Below are positions 1-8,452 of a DNA stretch of 64,000 nucleotides, piece after piece. Under the pieces are notes generated by a model. That model was not told where the DNA came from. It made no database searches and saw only the letters and a list, made by a program, of their open reading frames with translations. Each line of letters opens with the position of its first letter. Position 1 is the stretch's first letter. Both the position numbers and the translations under genes were made by a program. This DNA is from Phytohabitans maris (GTDB taxonomy: Bacteria; Actinomycetota; Actinomycetes; Mycobacteriales; Micromonosporaceae), in assembly GCF_031085175.1 (NCBI RefSeq), contig NZ_JAVHUY010000013.1:62001-126000 (forward strand), given 5' to 3'.

Positions 1-697
1 GGTTCAGCAGTCGACCATCCCATCTGGTGCCGATGAGCAGGCTGACAAGGTCGCTACCAGGGTGCGCGCGCCGGAGACGCACGACATCGTGAAAGTAGGT
101 CAAGAGTTCGCGGTGGTTGTCCTCAAGCACGGATTGACCCGCACCCGGCCGCCCGAAAACCGGATCCTCGGGCGCAACAGAGGCGATGCTGAGGTCGGCT
201 AGGCGGGGCCAGTCCTGGGCAGGAAGGTCCAGAAGGGTACCCATCACCGCCACGGCCAGGTGCCGCAAGCGTTCGGCCAGGTCGCACAAGGCGCCGTCGG
301 CGAGTGGTGCGAGCGTGTCGCAGACGGGTTCGCGAAGACGCTCGCGCATTGCCGCCACGGGCTTAGCCGCGAGCACCCGCTGGATTGGCGTGCGCAGCAC
401 GGTGTGCCGTGGTGGATCGGTCGCCACCAATTGTCTGCCGGCCGCTGGGTCGTCTCGGCCGAGCAGATACAGCAGGGTTCCGCGCTCTGATGTGAAGGTC
501 GTGGTGTCACGGAGCACCTCGCTGGCGCCACGGTACGAGGTCACGGACCAAAACGCGCGTCCGTCGGGCAGGACCTGCCGCAGCACGGGTGCGTCACGGC
601 GCAGATCGGCCCAGATGGCGTGCGGTGTGCCTTGACCGTAAAGAGCGTGGTCAACGAGCGTGGCGGCGACGGGGCACCGCGCGCGGAGTGCGTCCAT
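1..697 (-). CDS. Cytochrome P450, N-terminal half (cut by window edge)
   Basis: The minus strand is open from 697 to the left edge and encodes about 232 residues of a class-I bacterial P450. Visible landmarks are the N-terminal AIWADLRRDAPV stretch and the conserved DPPRH motif at residues 94-98. The heme-binding cysteine and I-helix lie beyond the edge. It should be a soluble heme monooxygenase that needs ferredoxin partners. It sits about 50 bp after the carbamoyltransferase on the same strand, so it is probably the next gene of the biosynthetic operon. ATG 697 lies far from a GGGAGA ribosome site; an in-frame TTG at 706 is better spaced (5 nt) and may be the true start. Family assignment is firm; the substrate is unknown. 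Confidence 0.88.
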   Translation of the reverse strand, partial: MDALRARCPVAATLVDHALYGQGTPHAIWADLRRDAPVLRQVLPDGRAFWSVTSYRGASEVLRDTTTFTSERGTLLYLLGRDDPAAGRQLVATDPPRHTVLRTPIQRVLAAKPVAAMRERLREPVCDTLAPLADGALCDLAERLRHLAVAVMGTLLDLPAQDWPRLADLSIASVAPEDPVFGRPGAGQSVLEDNHRELLTYFHDVVRLRRAHPGSDLVSLLIGTRWDGRLLN

Positions 698-751
698 GTC
701 GCCCAACGATGTCTCCCTGAGGTCTCGGTGTGTTGAGGGGGCTGTCCCGCA

Positions 752-2737
752 TCACGCAGGCCGAAGCGTGATGAAGCGCAGCTGCCAAAGGGTGTACAGC
801 TCGTGCCTGGTGGCCTGGCTGATGCCGCCGGAGCCAGCGAAAGAGCTCAGCGGCCGCACCCCGTCAGCGGGTTCCAGAAGGTCGAAAAGGTCGGTGGATA
901 TCTCCATGGTCGAACCTTTCGCGTGGTCCAGGGATATCTCGCAGCGGACCTCGCGGCGGTCCGCCGCAGTGTGCCTCACTCGCTTGACGAGTCGGGTAAC
1001 GGGCCGAAATCGGGGTACCAGATTGTCGAGTGCAAACAAGTCGCCCGCGTTCCTGCGGACCACAAAATCATCGATTACGAGGAAGTCGAGCCCGGTGGTG
1101 AGGAAGCAGGTGACGGCATCCTGTGTCGTCTGCACGATGGGCTCGACGTTGTTGTTGAACGATGTGTTGAGCAATACCGGCGTGCCGGTTAGCTCGCCGA
1201 ACCTCCGGACAAGATCGTAGAATCGCTTATTCGAGGCCGGGTCCACTATCTGAATTCGGGCACTGCCGTCAACGTGCGTGACGGCTCCCAGCTCGGGCCG
1301 CCGATCCTCGCACACCTTCACCACAAACGACATGAAGTCGTAGTTGGCCCGGGTATCCGGCATGTCGAAATAATCACCGGCCGCCTCGGGCGTCACGACC
1401 GGAGCGAACGGTCGATAAGCTTCGCGCTTCTTGATCATCGCGTTGATGCGGTGCTTGTTGTCGCCGGGCCGGGCATCGGCGAGAATGCTGCGGTTGCCGA
1501 GTGCACGCGGTCCGTACTCGGACCGGCCCTGCGCCCAGCCGAGAACCGCGCCGCCGGCCAGCAGTTGCGCGGCGGCTTCCACGACGTCGGGTGGCTGCTC
1601 GAATTCGATGAGGTCGCCCCACGAGGCGAGTTCCTTCCCGACCTCGGCCGTGCTGCCGAGGGCGGGCCCCACGCTCGCGCTACGCATGCGGGGCTGACCG
1701 AAGATTGGTACCCCCAGATGAAGGGCCGCGGTCAAGGCGGCGCCCTCGGCGGCGCCGGCGTCATGCGAGACGGGGTGGACGAACACTTCCCGGAATTTCC
1801 CGGACTCGATAATCCGGCCGTTCAGGGTGCTGTTGTGCGCAACGCCGCCCACGAAGCATAGGTCCTTCAGACCTGTCTTGTCGGACCAGTGGCACAGGAC
1901 GTGCATGGCTATGTTCTCCAGGGCCTCCTGAAGGGCTGCGGCGAAATCCTTGTGCGCCTGAGTGAACTCCTCACCCGTGCGGCGGGGCGGGCGGATATCG
2001 GGAGCGAACCCCCGAAGCGTGAACTCGCCGTCGTCCCTCAGCTCGTACAGGGAGCCGAACGCCTCGCGGTAGGCCTCGGCGTTTCCGTAGGGCGCGAGGC
2101 CCATGACCTTGTACTCATCGCCGATTCCGTACCCCAGCAAGCGGGTGTTGGCCAGGTAGAGGCCACCGAGCGACTTCCCGAGACCATAGGTGGCGAGGCT
2201 CTCCAAATTCCCGTTCGTTCCGTGGAAGATGGTTATCGAGTGTTTCTCGCCGCGCCCATCCATGACTACTATCAGCGCGTCCCGCATCCCCGAGCGGATG
2301 TATGAGGACATGCCATGGGCGACGTGGTGCTGGGTGAACAGTAGCCTTTCATCTGGCACCTCCACCCCGAGCGCCTCCCGCAGATGGCCCGTCACCAGCT
2401 CGCGTGAACTGCGGACGGGAAGTTGCGGCTGGCTCGAGTAGATCACGTTGAGCGATTGATCAAGCAGGTCCTCCGTGAAGAAGTGCCCGACGGCCGCGAT
2501 TTGGGACGGTGACACGCCGGCGGTGTCAAGGCAGGCGCGGACCGCATTGATGGGGAACTTCGTCGTCTTTTTTATCCGGTTGAATCGCTCTTCCTCCACA
2601 GCGGCCAAGAGTTCGCCGTCCCTGATCAGGCAGGCGGCCGCGTCATGGAAGGCATCCTGGAAGAGTCCCCCGCCCACATCCGGCGCCAAGTCCTCGTCTT
2701 CGCTCGAGAAGTGTCCGCTCAGGCCAAGCACGAGCAT
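752..2737 (-). CDS. O-carbamoyltransferase (NovN/CmcH/GdmN type)
   Basis: This 661-residue protein matches the antibiotic O-carbamoyltransferases, which transfer carbamoyl from carbamoyl phosphate via carbamoyl-AMP to a hydroxyl of a natural product. Visible signatures are QHHVAH (136-141), GGVAHNSTLNG (297-307), EYGPRALGNRS (408-418) and NTSFN (524-528), covering both the Kae1-like and C-terminal domains. About 95 residues follow the core as an unusual tail. I chose ATG 2737 because the family N-terminus MLVLGLSGH begins there with AGCGAGG upstream; the longer frame would run into the LLM gene. It lies 28 bp after that gene, so the two are cotranscribed. The acceptor is probably a sugar or hydroxylated chain of the cluster product (inference). 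Confidence 0.93.
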   Translation of the reverse strand: MLVLGLSGHFSSEDEDLAPDVGGGLFQDAFHDAAACLIRDGELLAAVEEERFNRIKKTTKFPINAVRACLDTAGVSPSQIAAVGHFFTEDLLDQSLNVIYSSQPQLPVRSSRELVTGHLREALGVEVPDERLLFTQHHVAHGMSSYIRSGMRDALIVVMDGRGEKHSITIFHGTNGNLESLATYGLGKSLGGLYLANTRLLGYGIGDEYKVMGLAPYGNAEAYREAFGSLYELRDDGEFTLRGFAPDIRPPRRTGEEFTQAHKDFAAALQEALENIAMHVLCHWSDKTGLKDLCFVGGVAHNSTLNGRIIESGKFREVFVHPVSHDAGAAEGAALTAALHLGVPIFGQPRMRSASVGPALGSTAEVGKELASWGDLIEFEQPPDVVEAAAQLLAGGAVLGWAQGRSEYGPRALGNRSILADARPGDNKHRINAMIKKREAYRPFAPVVTPEAAGDYFDMPDTRANYDFMSFVVKVCEDRRPELGAVTHVDGSARIQIVDPASNKRFYDLVRRFGELTGTPVLLNTSFNNNVEPIVQTTQDAVTCFLTTGLDFLVIDDFVVRRNAGDLFALDNLVPRFRPVTRLVKRVRHTAADRREVRCEISLDHAKGSTMEISTDLFDLLEPADGVRPLSSFAGSGGISQATRHELYTLWQLRFITLRPA

Positions 2738-2765
2738 GCCGCAACCTCGCTTCTCATAGTCGATA

Positions 2766-3830
2766 TCAAGCGCACACATCCCGGAGCCCGGCCAGATCCC
2801 TCGCCTGCATGGCGGAATCGAGCATCGCCATGCGTTCAGTGATGCTTCCGCCAAAGGGAGAAACCGTGAGTGTCGTTACGCCCGCAGCAGCGAAGTCGCG
2901 CATTCGGGACGCAATCCGTGAGACTGGCCCCAGCAGGGAGGTAGCATCTATGTACTCGATTGGCACGGCGGCCGCCGCTCCGCCAAGATCTCGGGCTAGA
3001 TAGCGTTCCTGCACTTCAGCGCACTGCTTGGCGTAACCCATCCGGCAAGCGAGCTGGTTGTAGTAGTTGTTGTCCTTGCCTCCCATACCCCCCAGGTACA
3101 GCGCCGTGTACCAGCGCACGGCGTCGGCGCAGGCATGGACGTCGTCCCCGACCGCAATGGGGGTCATCGACACCACGTCGAAGCCGCTGAGGGTCCTATC
3201 CCCGGCGGTCGAGGATCGGCCGGTCCGGATGTCGCCGAACAGCTCGGGCGCGAACTCGGGGGCGAAGAACGAAGCCAACCAGCCGTCCGCGATCTCGCCG
3301 GTCAGCCGCAGATTTTTGGGTCCAATCGCGGCCAGGTAGATCGGAATCCTGGGCTGAACGGGTCGGATGCTGAGCACCAGAGGTCGCCCCGGACCGTCCG
3401 GCATCGGCAGCGTCCAGTGCACACCGGCGTGGGTGAGCGGTTCCTGCCGCAGTGCCTTGCGCACGATCTCCACGTACTCCCGGGTGCGGCCCAGCGGATC
3501 GGCGAACCTGACGCCGTGCCAGCCTTCGGATACCTGCGGCCCGGAAACGCCCAGGCCTAGCCGGAACCGCCCAGCGGACAGGGTGTCGAGGGTGGCCGCC
3601 GTCATCGCGGTCATCGCGGGGGTCCGGGCAGGAATCTGGAAGACCGAGGATCCCACGGCGATCCGCCGAGTGCGGGAGGCGACCCAGGAGATGACGGTCG
3701 CCGCGTCAGAGCCGAACGCCTCCGCGACCCAGCACACGTCGTAGCCCAAGCGGTCCGCCTCGCAGGCCAGTTCCAGGCCGTTCGCGGCGTAGCCCGCGCC
3801 CATGTAGCCGATATTCACGCCGAGCCTCAT
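2766..3830 (-). CDS. LLM-class flavin/F420-dependent oxidoreductase
   Basis: The 354-residue protein has the luciferase-like TIM-barrel pattern: MRLGVNIGYMG at the N-terminus, the WVAEAFGSDA segment, ASRTRRIAVGSSV, RFRLGLGVSGPQV and YLAAIGPKNLRLTGE. In actinomycetes this F420-using branch carries out hydride transfers on secondary metabolites or lipids; whether F420 or FMN is used here is inferred. Its ATG overlaps the stop of the condensation-like gene as ATGA (3827-3830), so the two are translationally coupled. The substrate is unknown, but the location points to reduction or oxidation of the cluster's acyl or sugar intermediate. Confidence 0.9.
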   Translation of the reverse strand: MRLGVNIGYMGAGYAANGLELACEADRLGYDVCWVAEAFGSDAATVISWVASRTRRIAVGSSVFQIPARTPAMTAMTAATLDTLSAGRFRLGLGVSGPQVSEGWHGVRFADPLGRTREYVEIVRKALRQEPLTHAGVHWTLPMPDGPGRPLVLSIRPVQPRIPIYLAAIGPKNLRLTGEIADGWLASFFAPEFAPELFGDIRTGRSSTAGDRTLSGFDVVSMTPIAVGDDVHACADAVRWYTALYLGGMGGKDNNYYNQLACRMGYAKQCAEVQERYLARDLGGAAAAVPIEYIDATSLLGPVSRIASRMRDFAAAGVTTLTVSPFGGSITERMAMLDSAMQARDLAGLRDVCA

Positions 3831-5215
3831 GGTCGCTCCGCTTCGGCGGCCGGGGCTGTGTTGGCTGCCGCTAGAACGTCCTGCATGCGCCCCATGAGCA
3901 GGAAGATGCCGTCCCTGTCCAGGATGTTCGTCTCGATCACAAACGCCGACGCCCGCGAGCCCGCGAGGAGCTCGACGCTGAACTTGAGCATCGGCTCGTC
4001 GGCGTGCGACTCAAAGGGCTGGTTCTCGATGATGACCGGCTTGTCTGGGTCGGCAGCCGTTGCTTCGATACCCGCGGACAGGGCTGGGTCGGCCGGCCCG
4101 GTCACGGGTACGACCGATCGCTTGTCGTTGAACTGGATGAAGGGTGCTTCGTCCGGTGACATGCCAAGTCGCGCCAGGAACTGCAGCCCAGGTGACTGGG
4201 CATGGCGATACGCCGTGAGTGAGCCGCGGAAGCCCGCACGCATCGCAGACTGGACGTCAGCGCCACCGGGCGAGTAGGCGTAGATCACCATGCTCTTGAG
4301 CCGCGAAATCGAGGCGCGGCGCTCCAGGTCGGCTCTGTTGGAGCAGTGCAGGTAGCACCCGATGGCGTCCAGGCCGAGAGTCTTCGTGGTGGCCAGCAGG
4401 AAGGCGGTGAGGACGACTCCCGACGAGCTGGTCGCCGATCTCCGCGCGATTTCGTCGGCGGCGGTCACGACCGATTCGGCGGACCACAAGACGGACCGCA
4501 TAGTCCCTCCATCGACAACTGCGGGTCGGGGCAGTGCCCGGATCACGTTCAGCTGTTCTCGCCAGTAGTCCAACGCTTCCCGCTCGGCGCGAAGCCCGTC
4601 CGCCGAGGCCTCCCAATCGACCTGGTCGAGTTGCTGGAAGACCGATACCGGCTGCGCCGCGACGCCGCTCGCGACCGCTGCGAGCTCCGCCGCAAACGAC
4701 AGGATGACGTTGTCACCCCCGCCCGCATCCGCGATGATCCGCGAGACGGCGAAGGCCGCGTGTGTCACCACGCCGGCTGTCGCTACGAATCCCGCGCGAA
4801 ACGGAGAACCGTGTTCGACGTCGAGCATCTCGCCACCGACCCGGTCGCGCAGGAGTTCGTCCGTCGGCATGTGGCCGGCGCGAGCCCGGTATCGGGTTAC
4901 GTCCACATTGCCACTCCCGACAGTCCATTGGCGCACGAGCCGGCCGTCCACGCATTCGAATCGCGTGCGGAGCGCCTCGTGACGGCGCACCATGCGAGCG
5001 ATGGCCGTGAGGAAGTCGGTGACTGTCGTGCCTGCGGGCACGCTCACGCTGAAGCAAAGGTCGTAGTTCGGGTTGCGGCCTTCGGTCACTCCTCTGCTGA
5101 TCCAGCTCCATGCCTCCTCCTGCGCCCAGCCGATGCCTCCGGAGCGCTGTGAGCAGCCTTGGAACGGGACCGGGCAGGGCTCGGCCGTGAACGCCACGGA
5201 AAGCTCGTCGGTCAT
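3827..5215 (-). CDS. Stand-alone NRPS condensation-like protein with degenerate catalytic motif
   Basis: This 462-residue protein looks like a free-standing condensation domain. It has the N-terminal PVPFQGCSQRSGGIGWAQEE segment, a MVRRHEALRTRF segment (the usual RHExLRT block), and a PVSVFQQLDQVDW...ALDYWREQL block. At the place of HHxxxDG it reads SRIIADAG (residues 158-165): both histidines are replaced and only the aspartate remains. Either it is a non-catalytic scaffold, as X domains are when they recruit P450s, or it uses different chemistry. ATG 5215 overlaps the upstream P450 stop as ATGA, so coupling to a P450 is direct. A longer frame to 5482 is rejected because it lies inside the P450. 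Confidence 0.8.
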   Translation of the reverse strand: MTDELSVAFTAEPCPVPFQGCSQRSGGIGWAQEEAWSWISRGVTEGRNPNYDLCFSVSVPAGTTVTDFLTAIARMVRRHEALRTRFECVDGRLVRQWTVGSGNVDVTRYRARAGHMPTDELLRDRVGGEMLDVEHGSPFRAGFVATAGVVTHAAFAVSRIIADAGGGDNVILSFAAELAAVASGVAAQPVSVFQQLDQVDWEASADGLRAEREALDYWREQLNVIRALPRPAVVDGGTMRSVLWSAESVVTAADEIARRSATSSSGVVLTAFLLATTKTLGLDAIGCYLHCSNRADLERRASISRLKSMVIYAYSPGGADVQSAMRAGFRGSLTAYRHAQSPGLQFLARLGMSPDEAPFIQFNDKRSVVPVTGPADPALSAGIEATAADPDKPVIIENQPFESHADEPMLKFSVELLAGSRASAFVIETNILDRDGIFLLMGRMQDVLAAANTAPAAEAERP

Positions 5216-6435
5216 CGCAGGGTGACCGGTAGTGCGTCTAGGCCGAAGGTCAGGGAGCCGGTGCGGTAGCGCACGCCTGAGCGTGGGGCGATCTCGGCTT
5301 CTGGAAAGGACTCGAAGAACGCCGGAAGGACGGTGCGCATCTCCAGGCGGGCCAACGGGGCACCGAGGCAATAGTGGATGCCATGGCCGAAGGCCAGGTG
5401 CGGACCCGCCGCACGCGACGGTTGGAACTCGTCGGGGCCTGGATACCGGCTCGCGTCGCGGTTGGCGACCGGGAATGAGCACAGGATGCGGTCGCCGGCC
5501 GCGATCGGTGTGCCGGCGACGACTGTCGCCCGCTGCGCGGTCCTGGGCAACGAGAAGTGGAAGACAGTCAGATAGCGCAGCAGTTCTTCCACACCGCTGG
5601 CGACAGACGCCTCGTCGCGCAGCATCGTCTCGCGGTGCTCCGGGAAGTCGAGCAGGAGCAGCAGGCTCTGGGCTATGAGGCTGGTCGTCGTCTCGTGGCC
5701 GGCGAGCAGCAGCAGGTTTCCGGTGGCGATGAGTTCGGCGTCGGTCATACGTGAGCCGTCGCCAGCGATCAGGGCGCCGAGAAGCCCGTCATGTAGCCCG
5801 TCACCCGGATCGCGCCGCAGCCGCCCGATGAGCTCGCTCATGTAGGCCTCCATCTCGGCGCGGTTGTCGGCCCTGGTCAGTGCGGGCAGGCGGGTGTCGA
5901 TAGCGATCGCGCTGCGCGCGCAGAACGCCTCGCGGTCCGCCAACGGCAGGCCGAGCAGCTCGGCGATGACCACGGCGGGAATCGGCCGGGCGAATGAGGT
6001 GACGAGGTCGGCCCGGTCCTGGCCGTGGAGGTAAGACAGCGCGTCCCGCGTCGCGGCCGCCACCGCCGCCTGAAGACCCGCGACCCGGCGCGGGCTGAAC
6101 TCGGCGGACAGCAGCCTGCGCAGCCTGGTGTGCTGCGGGGGATCCAGCCCGAGTAGTGAACCCGGACCGGTGGGCGAGGCGTCACCTCCCGGTCCGCCAG
6201 CGGGCAGGTGCAGGACGTTGCTAAACAGCGCGGGGTCCCCGAGGACCAGGCGAATGTCCTGCGCGCGGGTGATCAGCCAGGTTCGCCCCGGTCCGGGCGT
6301 GGCCATCGGCATCGAGACTTCCACGATGCCGCCGGCCTCGTCGAGCGCCAGCAGGTCGGCCGACGGATGCAGTGGTCGATCAGGATCGCGCCGCATTGCC
6401 AGCGGCGACCGGCTGCCCGCTTCCGACACTTTCAT
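5212..6435 (-). CDS. Cytochrome P450, complete
   Basis: A 407-residue soluble P450. Visible are DPPQH (98-102), the I-helix AGHETT (245-250, oxygen activation), the ExxR motif EELLR (283-287) and the heme loop FGHGIHYCLG (349-358, with Cys356 as thiolate ligand). It should hydroxylate or otherwise oxidise a cluster intermediate, perhaps bound to the carrier protein encoded immediately upstream. Its ATG overlaps the ACP stop (TGATG at 6435), and its stop overlaps the condensation-like gene. The frame stays open back to 6747, but that stretch lies inside the ACP gene and does not look like P450 sequence. Confidence 0.95.
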   Translation of the reverse strand: MKVSEAGSRSPLAMRRDPDRPLHPSADLLALDEAGGIVEVSMPMATPGPGRTWLITRAQDIRLVLGDPALFSNVLHLPAGGPGGDASPTGPGSLLGLDPPQHTRLRRLLSAEFSPRRVAGLQAAVAAATRDALSYLHGQDRADLVTSFARPIPAVVIAELLGLPLADREAFCARSAIAIDTRLPALTRADNRAEMEAYMSELIGRLRRDPGDGLHDGLLGALIAGDGSRMTDAELIATGNLLLLAGHETTTSLIAQSLLLLLDFPEHRETMLRDEASVASGVEELLRYLTVFHFSLPRTAQRATVVAGTPIAAGDRILCSFPVANRDASRYPGPDEFQPSRAAGPHLAFGHGIHYCLGAPLARLEMRTVLPAFFESFPEAEIAPRSGVRYRTGSLTFGLDALPVTLR

Positions 6436-6710
6436 CACTCGGTAGCGACCTGGTCGGCTGCGACCTGGGTGGCCAGGGCCGACGCCAGCCCGGCCACGGT
6501 CGGGTGGTCCCACATTATCGTCGCGTCGACCGAGATGTTGAGATAGTCCTCGATGTCGGCGACTATCGCCAATGCGTACAGCGAGTCCAGGCCGTAGTCG
6601 GCCAGCGGGGCGTTCACATCGATGTCGGACGCTTCCCGCTTCAGGTGCGTGGCAAGGCGCTCGATGAGCCAAGACTGGAACTTGGCCTCGTCGAAGTCGG
6701 TGGACGCCAT
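6435..6710 (-). CDS. Acyl carrier protein
   Basis: A free-standing 91-residue carrier protein. The phosphopantetheine site is the serine of YGLDSL (Ser43), followed by the expected helical pattern and a DHPTVAGLA helix near the end. It should carry the acyl group activated by the AMP ligase of the same operon and present it to the two dehydrogenases and the P450. ATG 6710 has GGGGAGA six bases upstream, which fixes the start. The gene overlaps the 3' end of the acyl-CoA-dehydrogenase-like gene by about 70 bp and is coupled to the P450 by TGATG. Confidence 0.95.
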   Translation of the reverse strand: MASTDFDEAKFQSWLIERLATHLKREASDIDVNAPLADYGLDSLYALAIVADIEDYLNISVDATIMWDHPTVAGLASALATQVAADQVATE

Positions 6711-8452
6711 GGTGTCTCCCCATCGGAACGGAATCGGTGCGTATCAAACGGAAGCAGGCCGAGGCACAGGCCCCGCCGCGAGGTCAGCCGATGGGCGGCC
6801 TCCTCGACGAGGAAGTCCGCCAGTTCGGGGGGCAGGCTCCGCGGCCGGTTCCCAGCCGCGGCGCGCAATCTGTGCAGGACGGCCGCGAGCCAGCGCTGAT
6901 CTTTCGTGAACGTCGTGTGGTCGGTGGCGGTGGCGCGCCGCCAGGTCTCGAAGCACGCGCTCGCCACCAGGACGCGGACATACCTGGTCACCAGGCCGTA
7001 GGCCCGGGGATCCGCCGAGATTCCCAGCGCGGCGACGTCGAGGTCCCGGCAGCTCTCGGTCAGCAGCTGATGATCAGCCGCGAAGTGCTCTGCGATCTCG
7101 GCGACGTCCGGGCGGAGCAGGCCAGGCCGACACGCCGCGATCCCCGACGTCAATGCGCCGGAGAGTCCTTCGCGGCCGGCGGCGCTGACCACGAGGTCGC
7201 CGAATGCCAGCGGCGGCAGGGCCATGCCGGCGACGAACAGCTCGTCGGGGACGATGCCGGGTTCCGGCCAGCTTCGCCGGGCCAGCAACGGAAGCTGGGA
7301 CAGCAGCGAAACCTGGCATGCGGCCCGCGCGGCGTGCCCGAAGCCGGCGGGCTGGATGTCCCGCAGAAGCTTCTGGAAAATGGCGGCCTCGCCGTCACGC
7401 ACGTAGAAATGCGCGCCGAGGACCTCCGACAGCTCATCCATGGCCCGGATGAGGATCTTCGATACGAAGAACTTCACCGCCTGGGCGTAGATGGCTGTCT
7501 CGCCCGGCAGCACATGCAGCGCGCGGGTGGCCACGGACGCGAAGCAGTCGGCGGCGAGCAGATCGGCATATGCACCGGCGATCACCGATCGCACGTGCGG
7601 CATGTCGACGACCGGACCGCCGTAAAGCCGCCGTCCCGTCGAGTGCCGCAGCGCGACTCGCAAGCCGGTGTCCAAGACCCCGCAGAACATCGACACCAGC
7701 GTCGTTCTGGTGATCTGGAACGAGCGCAGTGCCGTCTCCAGCCCGTACCCCGGCCGCCCCATCAGCGACGACTCCGGGACGCGGCAGTCCCGGAATTCGA
7801 TCCCGCCGAGCTGGACGCCGCGCATACCCATGGTGCGGAACCGGGGCAGGTATCCGAAGCGGCTGCGGTCCAGCGCCGCCTTGTCGATCAGCAGCTGCGC
7901 GTGGCTTCGGGCGCCGGGCTGCGCGGCGGTGCGCGCGAAGAGTACGAACGCCTCGCTGCGCTGTATGTTCGTGACCACCTCCTTGCGGCCGTTGAGAGTG
8001 ATCCGCCCGGGCTCGATGCCGGCCCGGCACTCGGTCTCCGCCATGTCGTTGCCGTGGGCCAGTTCGTGATACGCGACGGCGATCCGGCGGCCCGAGCAGA
8101 GCAGGTCGGCGGCGAATCGCTGCTGCTGCGGGCTTCCCGCCAGCCAGATGTTCACGCCGGCGATGAACGAACTCGCGCCGTAGCCGAGCCCGAGACACGG
8201 GTCGCGCCGGTAGACCGATCGCATGATCTCGACCAGGTCGTCGAGACGGTCAAGCCGCCCGCCTAGCCGCGACGGTACGAACTCCGCGTTGAGACCGAAT
8301 TCCGCTAGCGCCTGCTCACCGCGGCCGAACATGGCCTCCGCCTCGTCCGCGGCGAGGATCCGGTTGAAGCCGAGCGGGTTGTCGGGCTCGAACGGGTCGC
8401 CGAACTCGCGCTCGAGGCGGGCGAGTCGCCGCAGGCCGGGGGTCGGGTTCAT
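6641..8452 (-). CDS. Acyl-CoA dehydrogenase-like protein 1 (catalytic Glu apparently lost)
   Basis: A 603-residue acyl-CoA dehydrogenase fold protein: N-terminal helical domain, the ITLNGRKEVVTN and FVLFART mid-domain, LRSFQITRTTLVSMFCGVLD (the R-T-x-x-A helix region) and FQKLLRDIQPAGF at the position of the family RDxxxxxIxEGT. Where the catalytic Glu-Gly-Thr is expected the sequence reads GFGHAA, so the canonical base seems missing. About 190 residues follow the core. It is paired with dehydrogenase-like protein 2 (ATGA overlap at 8449-8452). FadE-type heteromers with one active partner are known, so it may be the non-catalytic half (inference). The last 25 or so residues overlap the ACP gene and look non-native; a frameshift near the 3' end is possible. 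Confidence 0.87.
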   Translation of the reverse strand: MNPTPGLRRLARLEREFGDPFEPDNPLGFNRILAADEAEAMFGRGEQALAEFGLNAEFVPSRLGGRLDRLDDLVEIMRSVYRRDPCLGLGYGASSFIAGVNIWLAGSPQQQRFAADLLCSGRRIAVAYHELAHGNDMAETECRAGIEPGRITLNGRKEVVTNIQRSEAFVLFARTAAQPGARSHAQLLIDKAALDRSRFGYLPRFRTMGMRGVQLGGIEFRDCRVPESSLMGRPGYGLETALRSFQITRTTLVSMFCGVLDTGLRVALRHSTGRRLYGGPVVDMPHVRSVIAGAYADLLAADCFASVATRALHVLPGETAIYAQAVKFFVSKILIRAMDELSEVLGAHFYVRDGEAAIFQKLLRDIQPAGFGHAARAACQVSLLSQLPLLARRSWPEPGIVPDELFVAGMALPPLAFGDLVVSAAGREGLSGALTSGIAACRPGLLRPDVAEIAEHFAADHQLLTESCRDLDVAALGISADPRAYGLVTRYVRVLVASACFETWRRATATDHTTFTKDQRWLAAVLHRLRAAAGNRPRSLPPELADFLVEEAAHRLTSRRGLCLGLLPFDTHRFRSDGETPWRPPTSTRPSSSLGSSSALPRT

